DNA from: Pseudomonas sp. RIT-562
GTDB lineage: Bacteria > Pseudomonadota > Gammaproteobacteria > Pseudomonadales > Pseudomonadaceae
Length of the DNA: 44,562 nucleotides
Direction: 5' to 3'
Assembly: GCF_026241895.1 (NCBI RefSeq)
Contig: NZ_JAPJIV010000035.1
Span: forward strand, 1-44,562
The notes below the pieces were generated by a model. It saw nothing but the letters and a program-made list of their open reading frames with translations. It made no database searches and was not told the DNA's origin. The position numbers were made by a program, and so were the translations under genes. Below are positions 23,880 to 31,680 of the stretch, piece after piece; positions within the stretch are counted from its first letter, which is position 1, and each line of letters begins with the position of its first letter.

Positions 23880-24871
23880 TGCGAACACCGATCCTCGGGC
23901 ATCGACATCACTGCGCGTTCGTACCAGGGCTTGAGCAAACGGCAGCCGCCATCGGCAATGCCGGGGTGCAGGTAGTATCTACGCCGGCACTTATTGCTCT
24001 GCTGGAGGAAACGGCGGGCAGTGGGGTTCAGGCTTTCTGCGATTCGGGATGGGGCACTGTTGGCACTAAAGTGGACATTGCGCATTTGAGTCCGGCTTGG
24101 CCGGGCATCGAGGTGCAATGCGAATCCGTGCTGGAGTCGACCAGCGGCCGCACGTTGAGTTTCGCGGTGAGCGCGAGCCAACAAGGACGGTTAGTGATGC
24201 GCGGCCACCACGAACGAGTGATAGTTGACCTCAGCCGCTTCTCCATGCCGCAAACAATCAGCGCCGGCGAGCCCATTGAGTTTTTTTTCGATTTTCACAG
24301 TCCTTGGTGCTACCTGGCTATGCCGCGCTTGCGAGAAATCGCCGCTACCCATGGCCGAGAGATTGATTGGCGGCCCATACACTTGGCCAACCTGATCAAC
24401 CATATAGGGGGGCGACGGCCACTGGAAGCATCACCAGCATTTGTGCGGTGGTTTCAGCAGGATTTGCAGGATTGGGCGCGACTGAGACGCATGACGCTAA
24501 GTTACCACCCTCAGTTTCCATTGCGACCTTCCCGAGCTTTGCGGTGCAGCCTTTATGCAATAGAGATGGGGAAGGGAGCCGAGTTCATCTTCAACGTAAT
24601 GCGGGCTTACTGGAGTGAAAACCGGGATATCAGCGACCTCGAGATCCTCGGCGATTTGGCGGTAGGAGCAGGCCTGAACCGAAGTGTAACTATACAGGCT
24701 GCTTCCGATGCGCGATTCAAGCTGGCATTGGAATCTAACAACGAAAAAGCGGTGCAGCTAGGTGTTTTCGGTGCGCCTACCGTCATCGCAGATTCGAAGC
24801 TGTTCTGGGGCAATGATCGGCTGGAAATGATAGCGGATTATCTAGCGCAGAGTAATGGTCAAAACAGTTAA
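23879..24871 (+). CDS. Fusion: FlK-like hotdog thioesterase + HCCA isomerase/DsbA-type domain
   Basis: 330 residues from ATG 23879. Residues about 1-122 resemble fluoroacetyl-CoA thioesterase FlK-like hotdog proteins: STPALIALLEET supplies candidate Thr35 and Glu43, GTKVDIAHLSPAWPG supplies His69, and GHHERVIVDLSRF closes the domain. Residues about 130-326 form a thioredoxin-like domain of the 2-hydroxychromene-2-carboxylate isomerase/kappa-GST family: FFFDFHSPWCYLAMPRL with Ser141 at the glutathione-activating position, an inserted helical domain and the C-terminal GVFGAPTVIADSKLFWGNDR. One uninterrupted frame joins them. The protein probably hydrolyses a CoA thioester and performs a glutathione-dependent isomerisation in the same pathway, but both activities are inferred. 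Confidence 0.82.
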   Translation: MRTPILGHRHHCAFVPGLEQTAAAIGNAGVQVVSTPALIALLEETAGSGVQAFCDSGWGTVGTKVDIAHLSPAWPGIEVQCESVLESTSGRTLSFAVSASQQGRLVMRGHHERVIVDLSRFSMPQTISAGEPIEFFFDFHSPWCYLAMPRLREIAATHGREIDWRPIHLANLINHIGGRRPLEASPAFVRWFQQDLQDWARLRRMTLSYHPQFPLRPSRALRCSLYAIEMGKGAEFIFNVMRAYWSENRDISDLEILGDLAVGAGLNRSVTIQAASDARFKLALESNNEKAVQLGVFGAPTVIADSKLFWGNDRLEMIADYLAQSNGQNS

Positions 24872-25046
24872 TCTCTGACGATGGAGAAGCATTGAATCGA
24901 CCTTTAAACCCGTGAAGTTCTCTGAATTGCATCGTTTGACGAATCGCTCCTCAGCTTATACCGGGGGGTAAATCGAGTGCTTATATTGGCCGATTGATGG
25001 CTACCACATAAGGGAATTCCACAGTTGGCAAGTTGGACGATGAGCA
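24872..25046. other. Gap after the ligase/fusion operon
   Basis: No terminator with a T-tract and no gene can be supported. The operon's 3' end is therefore not defined by sequence. Confidence 0.3.
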
Positions 25047-25349
25047 ATGGGCCGTTTACAAGCTTTTTTCAATCAGGTGAATGCGGGGAACAGCGACTTT
25101 CCTTTACCATCGGTGCTCTCTCTAGGAGGATTCCATGCTCACAATTGGCTCATAGGCGCCACCGATGTCGAAGCTTCCGTGCGATTCTACGTCGCCGTAT
25201 TTTAGTCGCTAGGCTTAGAAACAGATCAATCGGAAAGGCACTTCTATTTTTTTGCTTCCCGGGATAGCGGAGATGTCCAATTGGCCCAGGATGCATTCAC
25301 ATTGTCCGATCTTTTGACGGTCAACCGGCAACGCCAGGCAATGGATTGA
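25047..25349 (+). pseudogene. Unknown gene interrupted by one amber codon
   Basis: A continuous frame from ATG 25047 to TGA 25349 reads MGRLQAFFNQVNAGNSDFPL, then FHAHNWLIGATDVEASVRFY, VAVF, a TAG at 25203-25205, and SLGLETDQSERHFYFFASRD to a clean end. Composition on both sides of the TAG is protein-like and the frame is otherwise free of stops for 100 codons, so a single nonsense mutation (or sequencing error) seems to have broken a 100-residue gene. Family not recognised; the DVEASVRFYVAVF stretch faintly recalls glyoxalase-type proteins but that is not reliable. Confidence 0.5.
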
Positions 25350-25663
25350 TGCCGGCAGTGCGAGCTGGCTCCAAGGCGATGGTAAAATACGGGGCACGTT
25401 GCTGGGGTTGCTAGCGACGGGACGGATGACGGTGAGGCAGGTATCCGACAGGCCCACACCGTTTACTTCTACGTCGCCTTTCTGCACGACCAACAGGAAA
25501 AAAAGATCGCTGTCTTCTTCAAAGGGTGATGGGTAAGCCGATCAAGGCAATGGCGTAAGTCGCTTTTGTGTCGTCGCATACATCTCTTAAGCTTCCAAGA
25601 GGGGGCAGCGCCCCAGCTCGAATTCTCCTGCCGTTCTCTCAGGAGGGGGGCTCTAATTCGACA
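25350..25663. other. Gene-poor stretch
   Basis: A minus-strand frame at 25215-25493 overlaps the amber-broken gene and has no ribosome binding site; I do not accept it. Nothing else is supported. Confidence 0.3.
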
Positions 25664-25864
25664 TCAGCTTGATGATGCGCTAAGCGACATGGAACGATGT
25701 ATTGGCGATCGCTTCCTTGTGACATCGGGGACAAATATGTCCTTAGCATATGATTGGTGCGGTCGCGCGATTCGCAGCATACCCCACAGCATACCCCACA
25801 GCATAGCTAGGGCTACCGCCATCCAAGCGGCGATCATGCTCAAGATAGTCAATGTTAGGCTCAT
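25664..25864 (-). CDS. Small single-pass membrane protein, 66 aa
   Basis: ATG at 25864 with GGAGG five bases upstream. The product begins MSLTLTILSMIAAWMAVALA, one strong transmembrane helix continuing through LWGMLWGMLR, followed by a basic and serine-rich cytoplasmic tail. A 12-base tandem duplication encodes the repeated LWGM. Not recognised. The longer ORF in this frame (to 26053) lacks a ribosome binding site. Confidence 0.5.
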   Translation of the reverse strand: MSLTLTILSMIAAWMAVALAMLWGMLWGMLRIARPHQSYAKDIFVPDVTRKRSPIHRSMSLSASSS

Positions 25865-26101
25865 ACATTCCTCCACTGCTTTTCTACTACTTGCTCTCCT
25901 AGTAAATGACCGGATGCCATCAGCATGATTCAATTTAATGGTGGTGAGGCGTGATGAAGGTAGCGTATGGCTATATGTGACAGATTGAAACAGCAAAGCG
26001 GCACACAAAAATTCTTCGAGGGTTGCCGTGTACAAACTTGTAGAAATCCACAAGCTAGGGAATCTTAGACGAGCTGAAAATTCGACTGTTCCAAGGGAAT
26101 C

Positions 26102-26160
26102 GATACCAAAGGTATCACATCGTACAGACGCTCACGAAAGTGTGAGCGGGGTGAATCCCC
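26102..26160. repeat. Three consecutive short hairpins
   Basis: GATACC-AAA-GGTATC (26102-26116), CGCTCAC / GTGAGCG (26129-26148) and GGGG-TGAAT-CCCC (26148-26160) follow one another. They could form a structured RNA or be remnants of intergenic palindromes. No T-tract follows. Confidence 0.5.
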
Positions 26161-26210
26161 GTTGATGTCGGCCTCCTACCAGATACATCAGTCAAATTTA
26201 AAATGGACTG

Positions 26211-26471
26211 TCATACGTCGATCTGCAACTCCAACTCGCCGTTATCTAAATTGCGCGTGTGAGCGATCGTACCGGTAAGGTGATCATTTGATGAAATAAA
26301 AATGGTCAAGGAATGTGCCTTGTGTAGGTCATCTGGCACCGGAGATAGCACTTGCACTTGGAAAGCTCCCGGCGTGATAGGCGTAATGACGACATTGCAT
26401 TCAGCGCTTTTCGAGATGGGCCCAAGCAAGGTGTCACGCATGTAATTCATGCGTGTAGCGATAGGATTCAT
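26211..26471 (-). CDS. Hypothetical protein, 86 aa
   Basis: Start chosen at 26471 (MNPIATRMNYMRDTLLGPIS) because AAAGGAC lies 7-9 bases upstream; the ORF extends further but without a ribosome binding site. The product is small, soluble and beta-rich, with alternating hydrophobic segments (NVVITPITPGAFQVQVLSPV) and an acidic end. Similar size and style to small Pseudomonas domain-of-unknown-function proteins, but no family can be named. Confidence 0.55.
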   Translation of the reverse strand: MNPIATRMNYMRDTLLGPISKSAECNVVITPITPGAFQVQVLSPVPDDLHKAHSLTIFISSNDHLTGTIAHTRNLDNGELELQIDV

Positions 26472-26784
26472 AGTGATGTCCTTTGAACGTACCAGGAGTG
26501 GGCCTAGGTAGCAGCCCTTATGCGCTAGACGAAGCATTTGCGGTGGAGTTCAACGCAAAGGCTGGACGGGATTCGCAAGCCGCCATATTTTGACGAGCAC
26601 GATTTATTACGATCAATTGCGCAGGCCATAGCTTCTTCCGAACCGTTTTAGCAGATCACTTGGCCGCCATATGCGCTGCAAGCGTCATATTGTTGAACGT
26701 GGCCACAAGCTCTCCGAGCCTTTGGAGACGTTTGTCTGCGCTCGAGGCATTAGATTTGGAAAGCGTGTTCGGAAAGTCGTTAGC
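26472..26784. other. Non-coding stretch between two small minus-strand genes
   Basis: I see no supported gene. The plus-strand frame starting at 26671 runs antisense across the next gene. Confidence 0.3.
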
Positions 26785-26994
26785 TCAGTGAGCAGGTGCG
26801 GTTCCGCACATCCGTATCTCTTTCTGTCCTGGATGCTCAGCGTTCAATGTGTCGCAAACAGCCTCTGCCTCAACTCTAACCTCGAACACGCCGTATTTGC
26901 TCGCCGAGCCACCCTCCACCAGATCGACAACCCTATATCGCTTACCGCCATCCTCCAGTCTGGTGGTTTCAATCACTCTGAACCTGGATTCCAT
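26785..26994 (-). CDS. Small hypothetical protein, 69 aa
   Basis: Begins MESRFRVIETTRLEDGGKRY with GGGAG before the ATG. The sequence is charged and contains RVVDLVEGGSASKYGVFEVR and a segment AEAVCDTLNAEHPG typical of small cytoplasmic proteins of pseudomonads that modulate stress or surface traits; I cannot name the family. Plus-strand ORFs over the same bases are shadows. Confidence 0.6.
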   Translation of the reverse strand: MESRFRVIETTRLEDGGKRYRVVDLVEGGSASKYGVFEVRVEAEAVCDTLNAEHPGQKEIRMCGTAPAH

Positions 26995-27194
26995 GGTGCG
27001 CTCCCAGCTAACGAAAGGTGTCCTACAAGTACCGCCAAGGCACGATGATTTAAAGGCCTATGCAAGGATTAGCTGAGATAATTTATGACAGCCCACCCCG
27101 GCTCCTTTTTCTAAGCCCTACCACCCTCATTCTGGTACCAATTTGGCCCAATCGAGGGCAAATAAAGCGGTTTCGGGACGACCTGGCAAAAAAA

Positions 27195-27432
27195 TATTTT
27201 GCCCCCCCCCCTTGAAAATTAAAAAACGGGACGGAGTTGTTATATTTGATACCAAACAAAAGCTGGATCTCCTTCGCATCGCATTTTTTCGGAGTGCCGC
27301 AGGCTTTAGGGCAATAGACTCGATTGCCTCACCGTTGTTTTTGCCCCTTGCCTTTTCCTTTGGTAAATCGGAAGTGAGTCAATGGCAGGGAAGGGAAGGG
27401 AAGGGAAGGGAAGGGAAGGGAAGGGAAGGGAA
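27195..27432. repeat. C10 tract and (GGGAA)9 tandem repeat
   Basis: TTTTG is followed by a run of ten C at about 27204. Nine consecutive GGGAA units occupy 27388-27432. The G-runs of three could form a G-quadruplex on the plus strand. Both tracts are slippage-prone. No coding gene spans them convincingly: the ORF at 27143-27469 merely translates the repeat as REGKG units. Confidence 0.85.
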
Positions 27433-27437
27433 GGAGG

Positions 27438-27496
27438 CTAGCTGTGCTTCGCAAGCGCAGGTCGTTTGATTTGCGACGCAGTCGCAGCTAGTTTTT
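27438..27496 (+). terminator. Long stem-loop with T-tract
   Basis: Arms CTAGCTG (27438-27444) and CAGCTAG (27485-27491) enclose inner complementary pieces (GTCG/CGAC, TGC/GCA) and are followed by T5. It could be a terminator or a dispersed palindromic element. Confidence 0.5.
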
Positions 27497-28031
27497 GATT
27501 TTAGAGCAACCACAATCCCCTTAAAAAACAAATGAATAACATTTCTGCACGGCGACTGAGGGTTTTTTTAAACTTCTCATACCGGCTTGTAAATGCCCCT
27601 CACCGTCATCGTTGCCGACGTGGTAACCAGCTCTATCGCATGCGCGGCTGATACAGCCATCGAAAGGGTGACTGCATCCAACGACAGGGATTATCTCGTT
27701 TCGCGATTTCGCTCGTCTCACTGCAAATGCAAGGCGTAAGCCATTGGCTGGATTCGCAGCAAGAACATTTCAGTCTTGGAAATTTTAGGAGCGGATGAGG
27801 TGATATCGGTAGGAAACCGCTTTTGCTCGATTCGTGCCTGTCGATAAAGGGTATATGGCAGGAAAAATTGGCATGTGTTTGCTCCCAATGGGTATAACGC
27901 AGTGCGCAGATGGGGCGTAGCCTAAAATTGCCACTGCTTCGCCAAGGACTTAAAAGGTGGGTTTGAACTTGGGATATAAGCTTCCGTTCTATCAAGCTGA
28001 TAGCCCTGACCGCGCATGCCACGGAGCCGCT
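27497..28031. other. Gene-free stretch
   Basis: More than 500 bases with only poor-quality frames on either strand. No recognisable gene, repeat or RNA. Confidence 0.4.
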
Positions 28032-28298
28032 ATGTTATCCACTCTTGAGCTGTGCCACGTCTTTGAATCAGCTTTTCTGCCCCTCTCATGCGACTGTAGA
28101 GTCGAGCCTTCAGGATCACTTCAAATACAGATCATCGAGCCGATATCCAAGCGAGTCGAGCTTCTTGTTACGGGCATTTCTTTATCTCACCTCGTTGGAG
28201 ACCATGCGATAGACCAGCTCATAAATGAACTCAAGGAAGAACTCAAATTCACTCATGACAGGAGATATTGGCCCGTGCAAGCGCAGCAAAAATGTTAA
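28032..28298 (+). CDS. DUF1652 family protein, 88 aa
   Basis: Start ATG 28032 (MLSTLELCHVFESAFLPLSC). The order of blocks, an N-terminal helix ending in a Cys-x-Cys stretch (LSCDCRVEPSGSLQIQI), a central RVELLVTGISLSHLV and a final helical AIDQLINELKEELKF, matches the Pseudomonas DUF1652 family as I remember it. Function unknown. The open frame extends upstream to 27957 but family length supports the later start. A minus-strand ORF overlapping it is regarded as a shadow. Confidence 0.78.
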   Translation: MLSTLELCHVFESAFLPLSCDCRVEPSGSLQIQIIEPISKRVELLVTGISLSHLVGDHAIDQLINELKEELKFTHDRRYWPVQAQQKC

Positions 28299-28672
28299 GG
28301 CTTCTGCTGCCAGAAGCTTTGCGACGTTTGGGCGATGGTCTTTCGTTGTGAAGGGCTTCGTCTTGCGACGTGTCCCAATATTTAACGGTTTCTTAGTAAG
28401 TACCGAGCTGGGTTTCCTGTAATGGATACCGAGCACCTGTGGAGCTGTAGCGATTAAAAATTTCGGATGTACTTTATACCGGCTCACGATTGTTAATTCG
28501 CTATTGTTTCTGCAATACCCAAGAGCGCGGAGGCTACGGCGATCATCTAGTGTCGCTTGATTCATGTCGGAAACGCTTCCGAGTGCCGTAGCTTGAGTCG
28601 TACAAACCAGCCAATTTTTCAAAATGAGTTTTTAGTGTAAAGTTAGGACAAACAATCCCGAAGAGATTTCCC
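28299..28672. other. Gap between DUF1652 and the MvaT-like gene
   Basis: A minus-strand frame (to 28622) contains a lysine/arginine-rich segment but overlaps the DUF1652 gene and cannot be supported. No repeats seen. Confidence 0.3.
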
Positions 28673-29039
28673 ATGTCCAAACTCGCAGAATTTCGCCAGC
28701 TCGAAAAACACTTGGCCGAGCAGCTTCAAGCGCTTGAAGATTTGAAGGGTGATGCTGGCCTAAAAGCAGGAAATTGAATTTGAAACGAAGCTCCGAGCCT
28801 TGCTTGCCAAGTATGGCTATAGCTTGAGGGACATCGTCAATTTGCTTGACCCACAAACCGGTCGCCGTACTCCTGCGGCTGGATCCAAAACTAGCAATCG
28901 CAAGCCACGCCAAGTAAAGGTCTATAAAAATCCAAAGTCTGGCGAAGTAGTAGAAACGAAAGGTGGTAACCACAAAATTCTTAAGGAATGGAAAGCGAAA
29001 TACGGTTCTGACACCGTGGAGTCGTGGCTCGCAAAGTGA
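28673..29039 (+). pseudogene. Frameshifted MvaT-family (H-NS-like) gene
   Basis: The first frame encodes MSKLAEFRQLEKHLAEQLQA and continues to GDAGLK, the oligomerisation coiled coil of MvaT/MvaV, then hits a stop. One base later the second frame continues EIEFETKLRALLAKYGYSLR through NRKPRQVKVYKNPKSGEVVE, ETKGGNHKILKEWKAKYGSD to VESWLAK, the C-terminal DNA-binding domain with its conserved AT-minor-groove loop. Total length would be normal (about 121 residues). One extra base near 28770 therefore breaks an otherwise complete xenogeneic silencer paralog. A short coiled-coil peptide of 34 residues could still be made. Confidence 0.85.
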
Positions 29040-29053
29040 GGCTAGTTTGAATA

Positions 29054-29080
29054 AAAAAGGGCTCTCAGGGCCCTTTTCAC
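29054..29080 (+). terminator. Terminator after the MvaT-like gene
   Basis: Stem AAAAGGGCTC-TCA-GGGCCCTTTT (imperfect at the loop) followed by C and a short T-rich region, 15 bases beyond the stop. Confidence 0.7.
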
Positions 29081-29128
29081 GTTCAGCGACGCACGGCAGT
29101 TTCCCTCGTACTGAAGCAAATGAATTTG

Positions 29129-30457
29129 CTAAGGATGACGCTCTTGCCTTCCATGACGAATAAGCGCGTATAGGCATCCGCCAATTAACAATGCCGCGCC
29201 TGAAGCAGCCAAGAGGGACGGTCTGTGCTTGGCTGCACGCCACTTACCTTCAATGCGGCGATCTCCACTTGGCGACTTAAACAAATTACCTGGTGACGAT
29301 TCGGACTGTGGACTGCGTTGTATACCGAAGCGAGCTAACCATCCTGATAGGAGAGGAAAACCGGGTACCAGAAAATGCGCCAGACGGGCCATCGTGGCCG
29401 CGCCTCCCACAGTAGTGCTGGGTCTGGGACGTAACGCACACGCTACCATTGCTTGGGCGACAAGATGTGGATCATAGAGCGGCGGCGGTGGCTTAAGCGC
29501 ATGACCGGTGAAGTTCCCTGCATCACGAAACCCCGGTGTATCCATTACAGCTGGATAGATGTCACATACATGGATATGGGGATACCCGTTCAGTTCGCCG
29601 CGCAACGCTTCGCTTAAACCGCGCAGGCCATATTTGCTAGCCGAGTAAGCAGCTGCATAGGGCTGTGCTACCCAGCTCCCCAATGACAAGGTGTTGATCA
29701 ATGTTCCACGTTTTTGCGCCTTGAAGTAAGGCCATGCCACATAGGCACCGCGCAGGTAACCGAGCAAATCCGTTTGCACTACTTGCTCGTGGGCTTCAAG
29801 AGGCGTTTCCTCGAAGCTGCCGACTGCACCGACACCTGCATTGTTGATCCAGATGTCGATACAGCCGCTGCCAAACGCGGCAGCTTTCTCCGCCAAAGCA
29901 CGCATCTGCTCGCTGCTGGTGACATCGGTTTGGACTGCCAAAGCCGTAGCACCGCGTGCAGCACATTCTTCGACGACTTCAGCGAGCGCGACTTCGTCTC
30001 GTGCTCCCAGAACCAAGCGAGAACCTTTGCGCGCGAACGCATGAGCAGCCGCTCGACCTATGCCGCCTGATGCACCGGTGATGACTACTAATATGTTGTT
30101 AAGAGCGCTAGTCCGGTTTTTTTTATACCCATCAGAATGCTCTATAACTTCTGATGAGGGTAAACCTACTCGGTCGTTGTATTGCATCTTGTTCAGTTTC
30201 AGGCGTGCACCATCAATCAGGGTCAGCGTCAGGTCTTCGATGGTGCCAGCTACTCGGTCTGGAAATACCGGTTCGCCTGCAGAATCAAGCTTGTCATACA
30301 AAAATTGCTGACCTTCCAACCACCCTACGGAGGTCGTTAATTCGGGGCCCAAAAAGTACTTTCCGTCGAGAAAAAAGCCGGCAAAATCTTGCGCATTTTC
30401 GAGCTTTTCAACGACGTACCGTTCTCCTTGCTTCATACCGGTAGATGAATCGATCAT
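29129..30457 (-). CDS. SDR-family oxidoreductase with extra N-terminal domain
   Basis: 442 residues from ATG 30457, chosen for the AGAGGA upstream; the open frame extends 20 codons further. Residues 1-120 form an extra domain (FFLDGKYFLGPELTTSVGWL and GTIEDLTLTLIDGARLKLNK) that I cannot assign. Residues 121-380 are a classical short-chain dehydrogenase: TGASGGIG cofactor motif (127-134), NNAG (205-208), Ser258, Tyr271 and Lys275 (YSASK). A predicted transmembrane helix (about 414-433) lies near the C-terminus, so the enzyme is probably membrane-anchored. Substrate unknown. Fusion to the N-terminal domain is unusual compared with the 300-340-residue members I know. Confidence 0.8.
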   Translation of the reverse strand: MIDSSTGMKQGERYVVEKLENAQDFAGFFLDGKYFLGPELTTSVGWLEGQQFLYDKLDSAGEPVFPDRVAGTIEDLTLTLIDGARLKLNKMQYNDRVGLPSSEVIEHSDGYKKNRTSALNNILVVITGASGGIGRAAAHAFARKGSRLVLGARDEVALAEVVEECAARGATALAVQTDVTSSEQMRALAEKAAAFGSGCIDIWINNAGVGAVGSFEETPLEAHEQVVQTDLLGYLRGAYVAWPYFKAQKRGTLINTLSLGSWVAQPYAAAYSASKYGLRGLSEALRGELNGYPHIHVCDIYPAVMDTPGFRDAGNFTGHALKPPPPLYDPHLVAQAMVACALRPRPSTTVGGAATMARLAHFLVPGFPLLSGWLARFGIQRSPQSESSPGNLFKSPSGDRRIEGKWRAAKHRPSLLAASGAALLIGGCLYALIRHGRQERHP

Positions 30458-31193
30458 GGTCACATCCTCTGCTTCGCTGGTGTTGCGATAGAGGGTGAGC
30501 TGCCCACAATGTTCCATCCAAATGACTAGAAGGTCTGTAAGAAGCCCTTCAGATATTTGAGTGTGACTTTTTCAACTCGCTGAGAGGGGAGAGAGCAACC
30601 GGTCTACCCAATGTAAAAGTGCGAGGATGCCTTAAGATCGGAATGGGCTACTATTACATCGGGTTGGGCACTGACTCACAAATAGTCGAAATTTGCCTCT
30701 ATGCAGTCCGAAATTTGGGCTGGTTAGAGAGCAAATTGAGCAAACATGCATCGTTCAAGATTCATGCGGAGGAGGGGACTTTTTCAAGAGGAACGGTCGC
30801 TAACCCAAGAAAACCCAAGGGCTAACCAATTGGGTTGGGGCAGTAGAAGCCGCAAAACGAAGGGCGAGCAAGCTGGCATACCGAACTATTTTGAACCAGC
30901 CGAGCAAACCATCCTGTGGTTAAGTATTCGTTCGTTGCAGCTCATCTCACGGCTCCATCCGGAGGCCTTCAACGGTAATGCAGATTTCACTCCAAGCGTC
31001 CGCTCGCGCTTTTGAACCGGACAATGCACCTATCACAAGTCATTTGCGATCGAGTGCGCCTTGGTTGGTCAACGGCTAGAATACTTCTCATTAAAGGGCC
31101 CATGGCAGAACCCGTAATCGATAGCGCGCATTCGAAAGTGCACGCTATCGATGGGTACCTGCCAGTCGTTGATCGTCATCTTCGTCTCAAGCT
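30458..31193. other. Gene-free stretch with a palindrome
   Basis: No supported gene in 735 bases. An inverted repeat with perfect 10-bp arms ATCGATAGCG (31117-31126) and CGCTATCGAT (31143-31152) lies near the right end, partly inside a short frame from 31102. Several plus-strand frames are short and lack ribosome binding sites. Confidence 0.4.
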
Positions 31194-31401
31194 TTAACGA
31201 CCATCGTTATTCTTGTTTTCTGGCTCGGCTGCAAAGTCAGCTTGAGACGGAGCATTTTCATTGCCAATTTTGGAGTTGGAGGTCGAGCTGTCGTAACCCA
31301 CGTCTACTGATTTTTCAGCAGTGAACCAGTGCTCCAGGTTGAATCGCCCCCGCTCCCGTAGACACCTCCATGCCTTAAACTGAGGCCAATCAGGAGGTGC
31401 C

Positions 31402-31680
31402 ATGAGCAACCCACGTTATCCCGAAGAATTCAAAATCCAAGCGGTCAATCAAGTGACCGAGAAGAAGTTGCCTGTCGCTGATGTGGCGGCGCGTCTTGGC
31501 GTGTCGACGCATAGCCTCTATGCCTGGATAAAGCGCTACAGCAAACCTCAGGCAGAACGGCAGCAAGACGATGATCAGCACGCTGAACTGCGTCGTCTGC
31601 GAGCCGAACTCAAGCGGGTCACCGAAGAGCGAGACATCTTAAAAAAGGCCGCCGCGTACTTTGCCAAGGAGTGCGGTTGA
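31402..31680 (+). CDS. IS3-family transposase OrfA
   Basis: 92 residues with an N-terminal HTH (FKIQAVNQVTEKKLPVADVA, RLGVSTHSLYAWIKRY) and a C-terminal leucine-zipper-like helix (LRRLRAELKRVTEERDILKK). AGGAGG lies just before the ATG. The run A6G in ATCTTAAAAAAGGCC (about 31636-31650) is a typical -1 frameshift site for making the OrfAB fusion transposase. The next ORF lies in the -1 frame, as required. Confidence 0.92.
   Translation: MSNPRYPEEFKIQAVNQVTEKKLPVADVAARLGVSTHSLYAWIKRYSKPQAERQQDDDQHAELRRLRAELKRVTEERDILKKAAAYFAKECG

Noticed and set aside
27143..27469. ORF with REGKG repeats
   Set aside because: It merely translates the C10 and GGGAA tracts and has no ribosome binding site.
28673..28800. 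Programmed frameshift in the MvaT-like gene
   Set aside because: Joining the frames needs a +1 shift; the local CTAAAAG sequence would favour a -1 slip, which gives the wrong product. A mutation or sequencing error is more likely.
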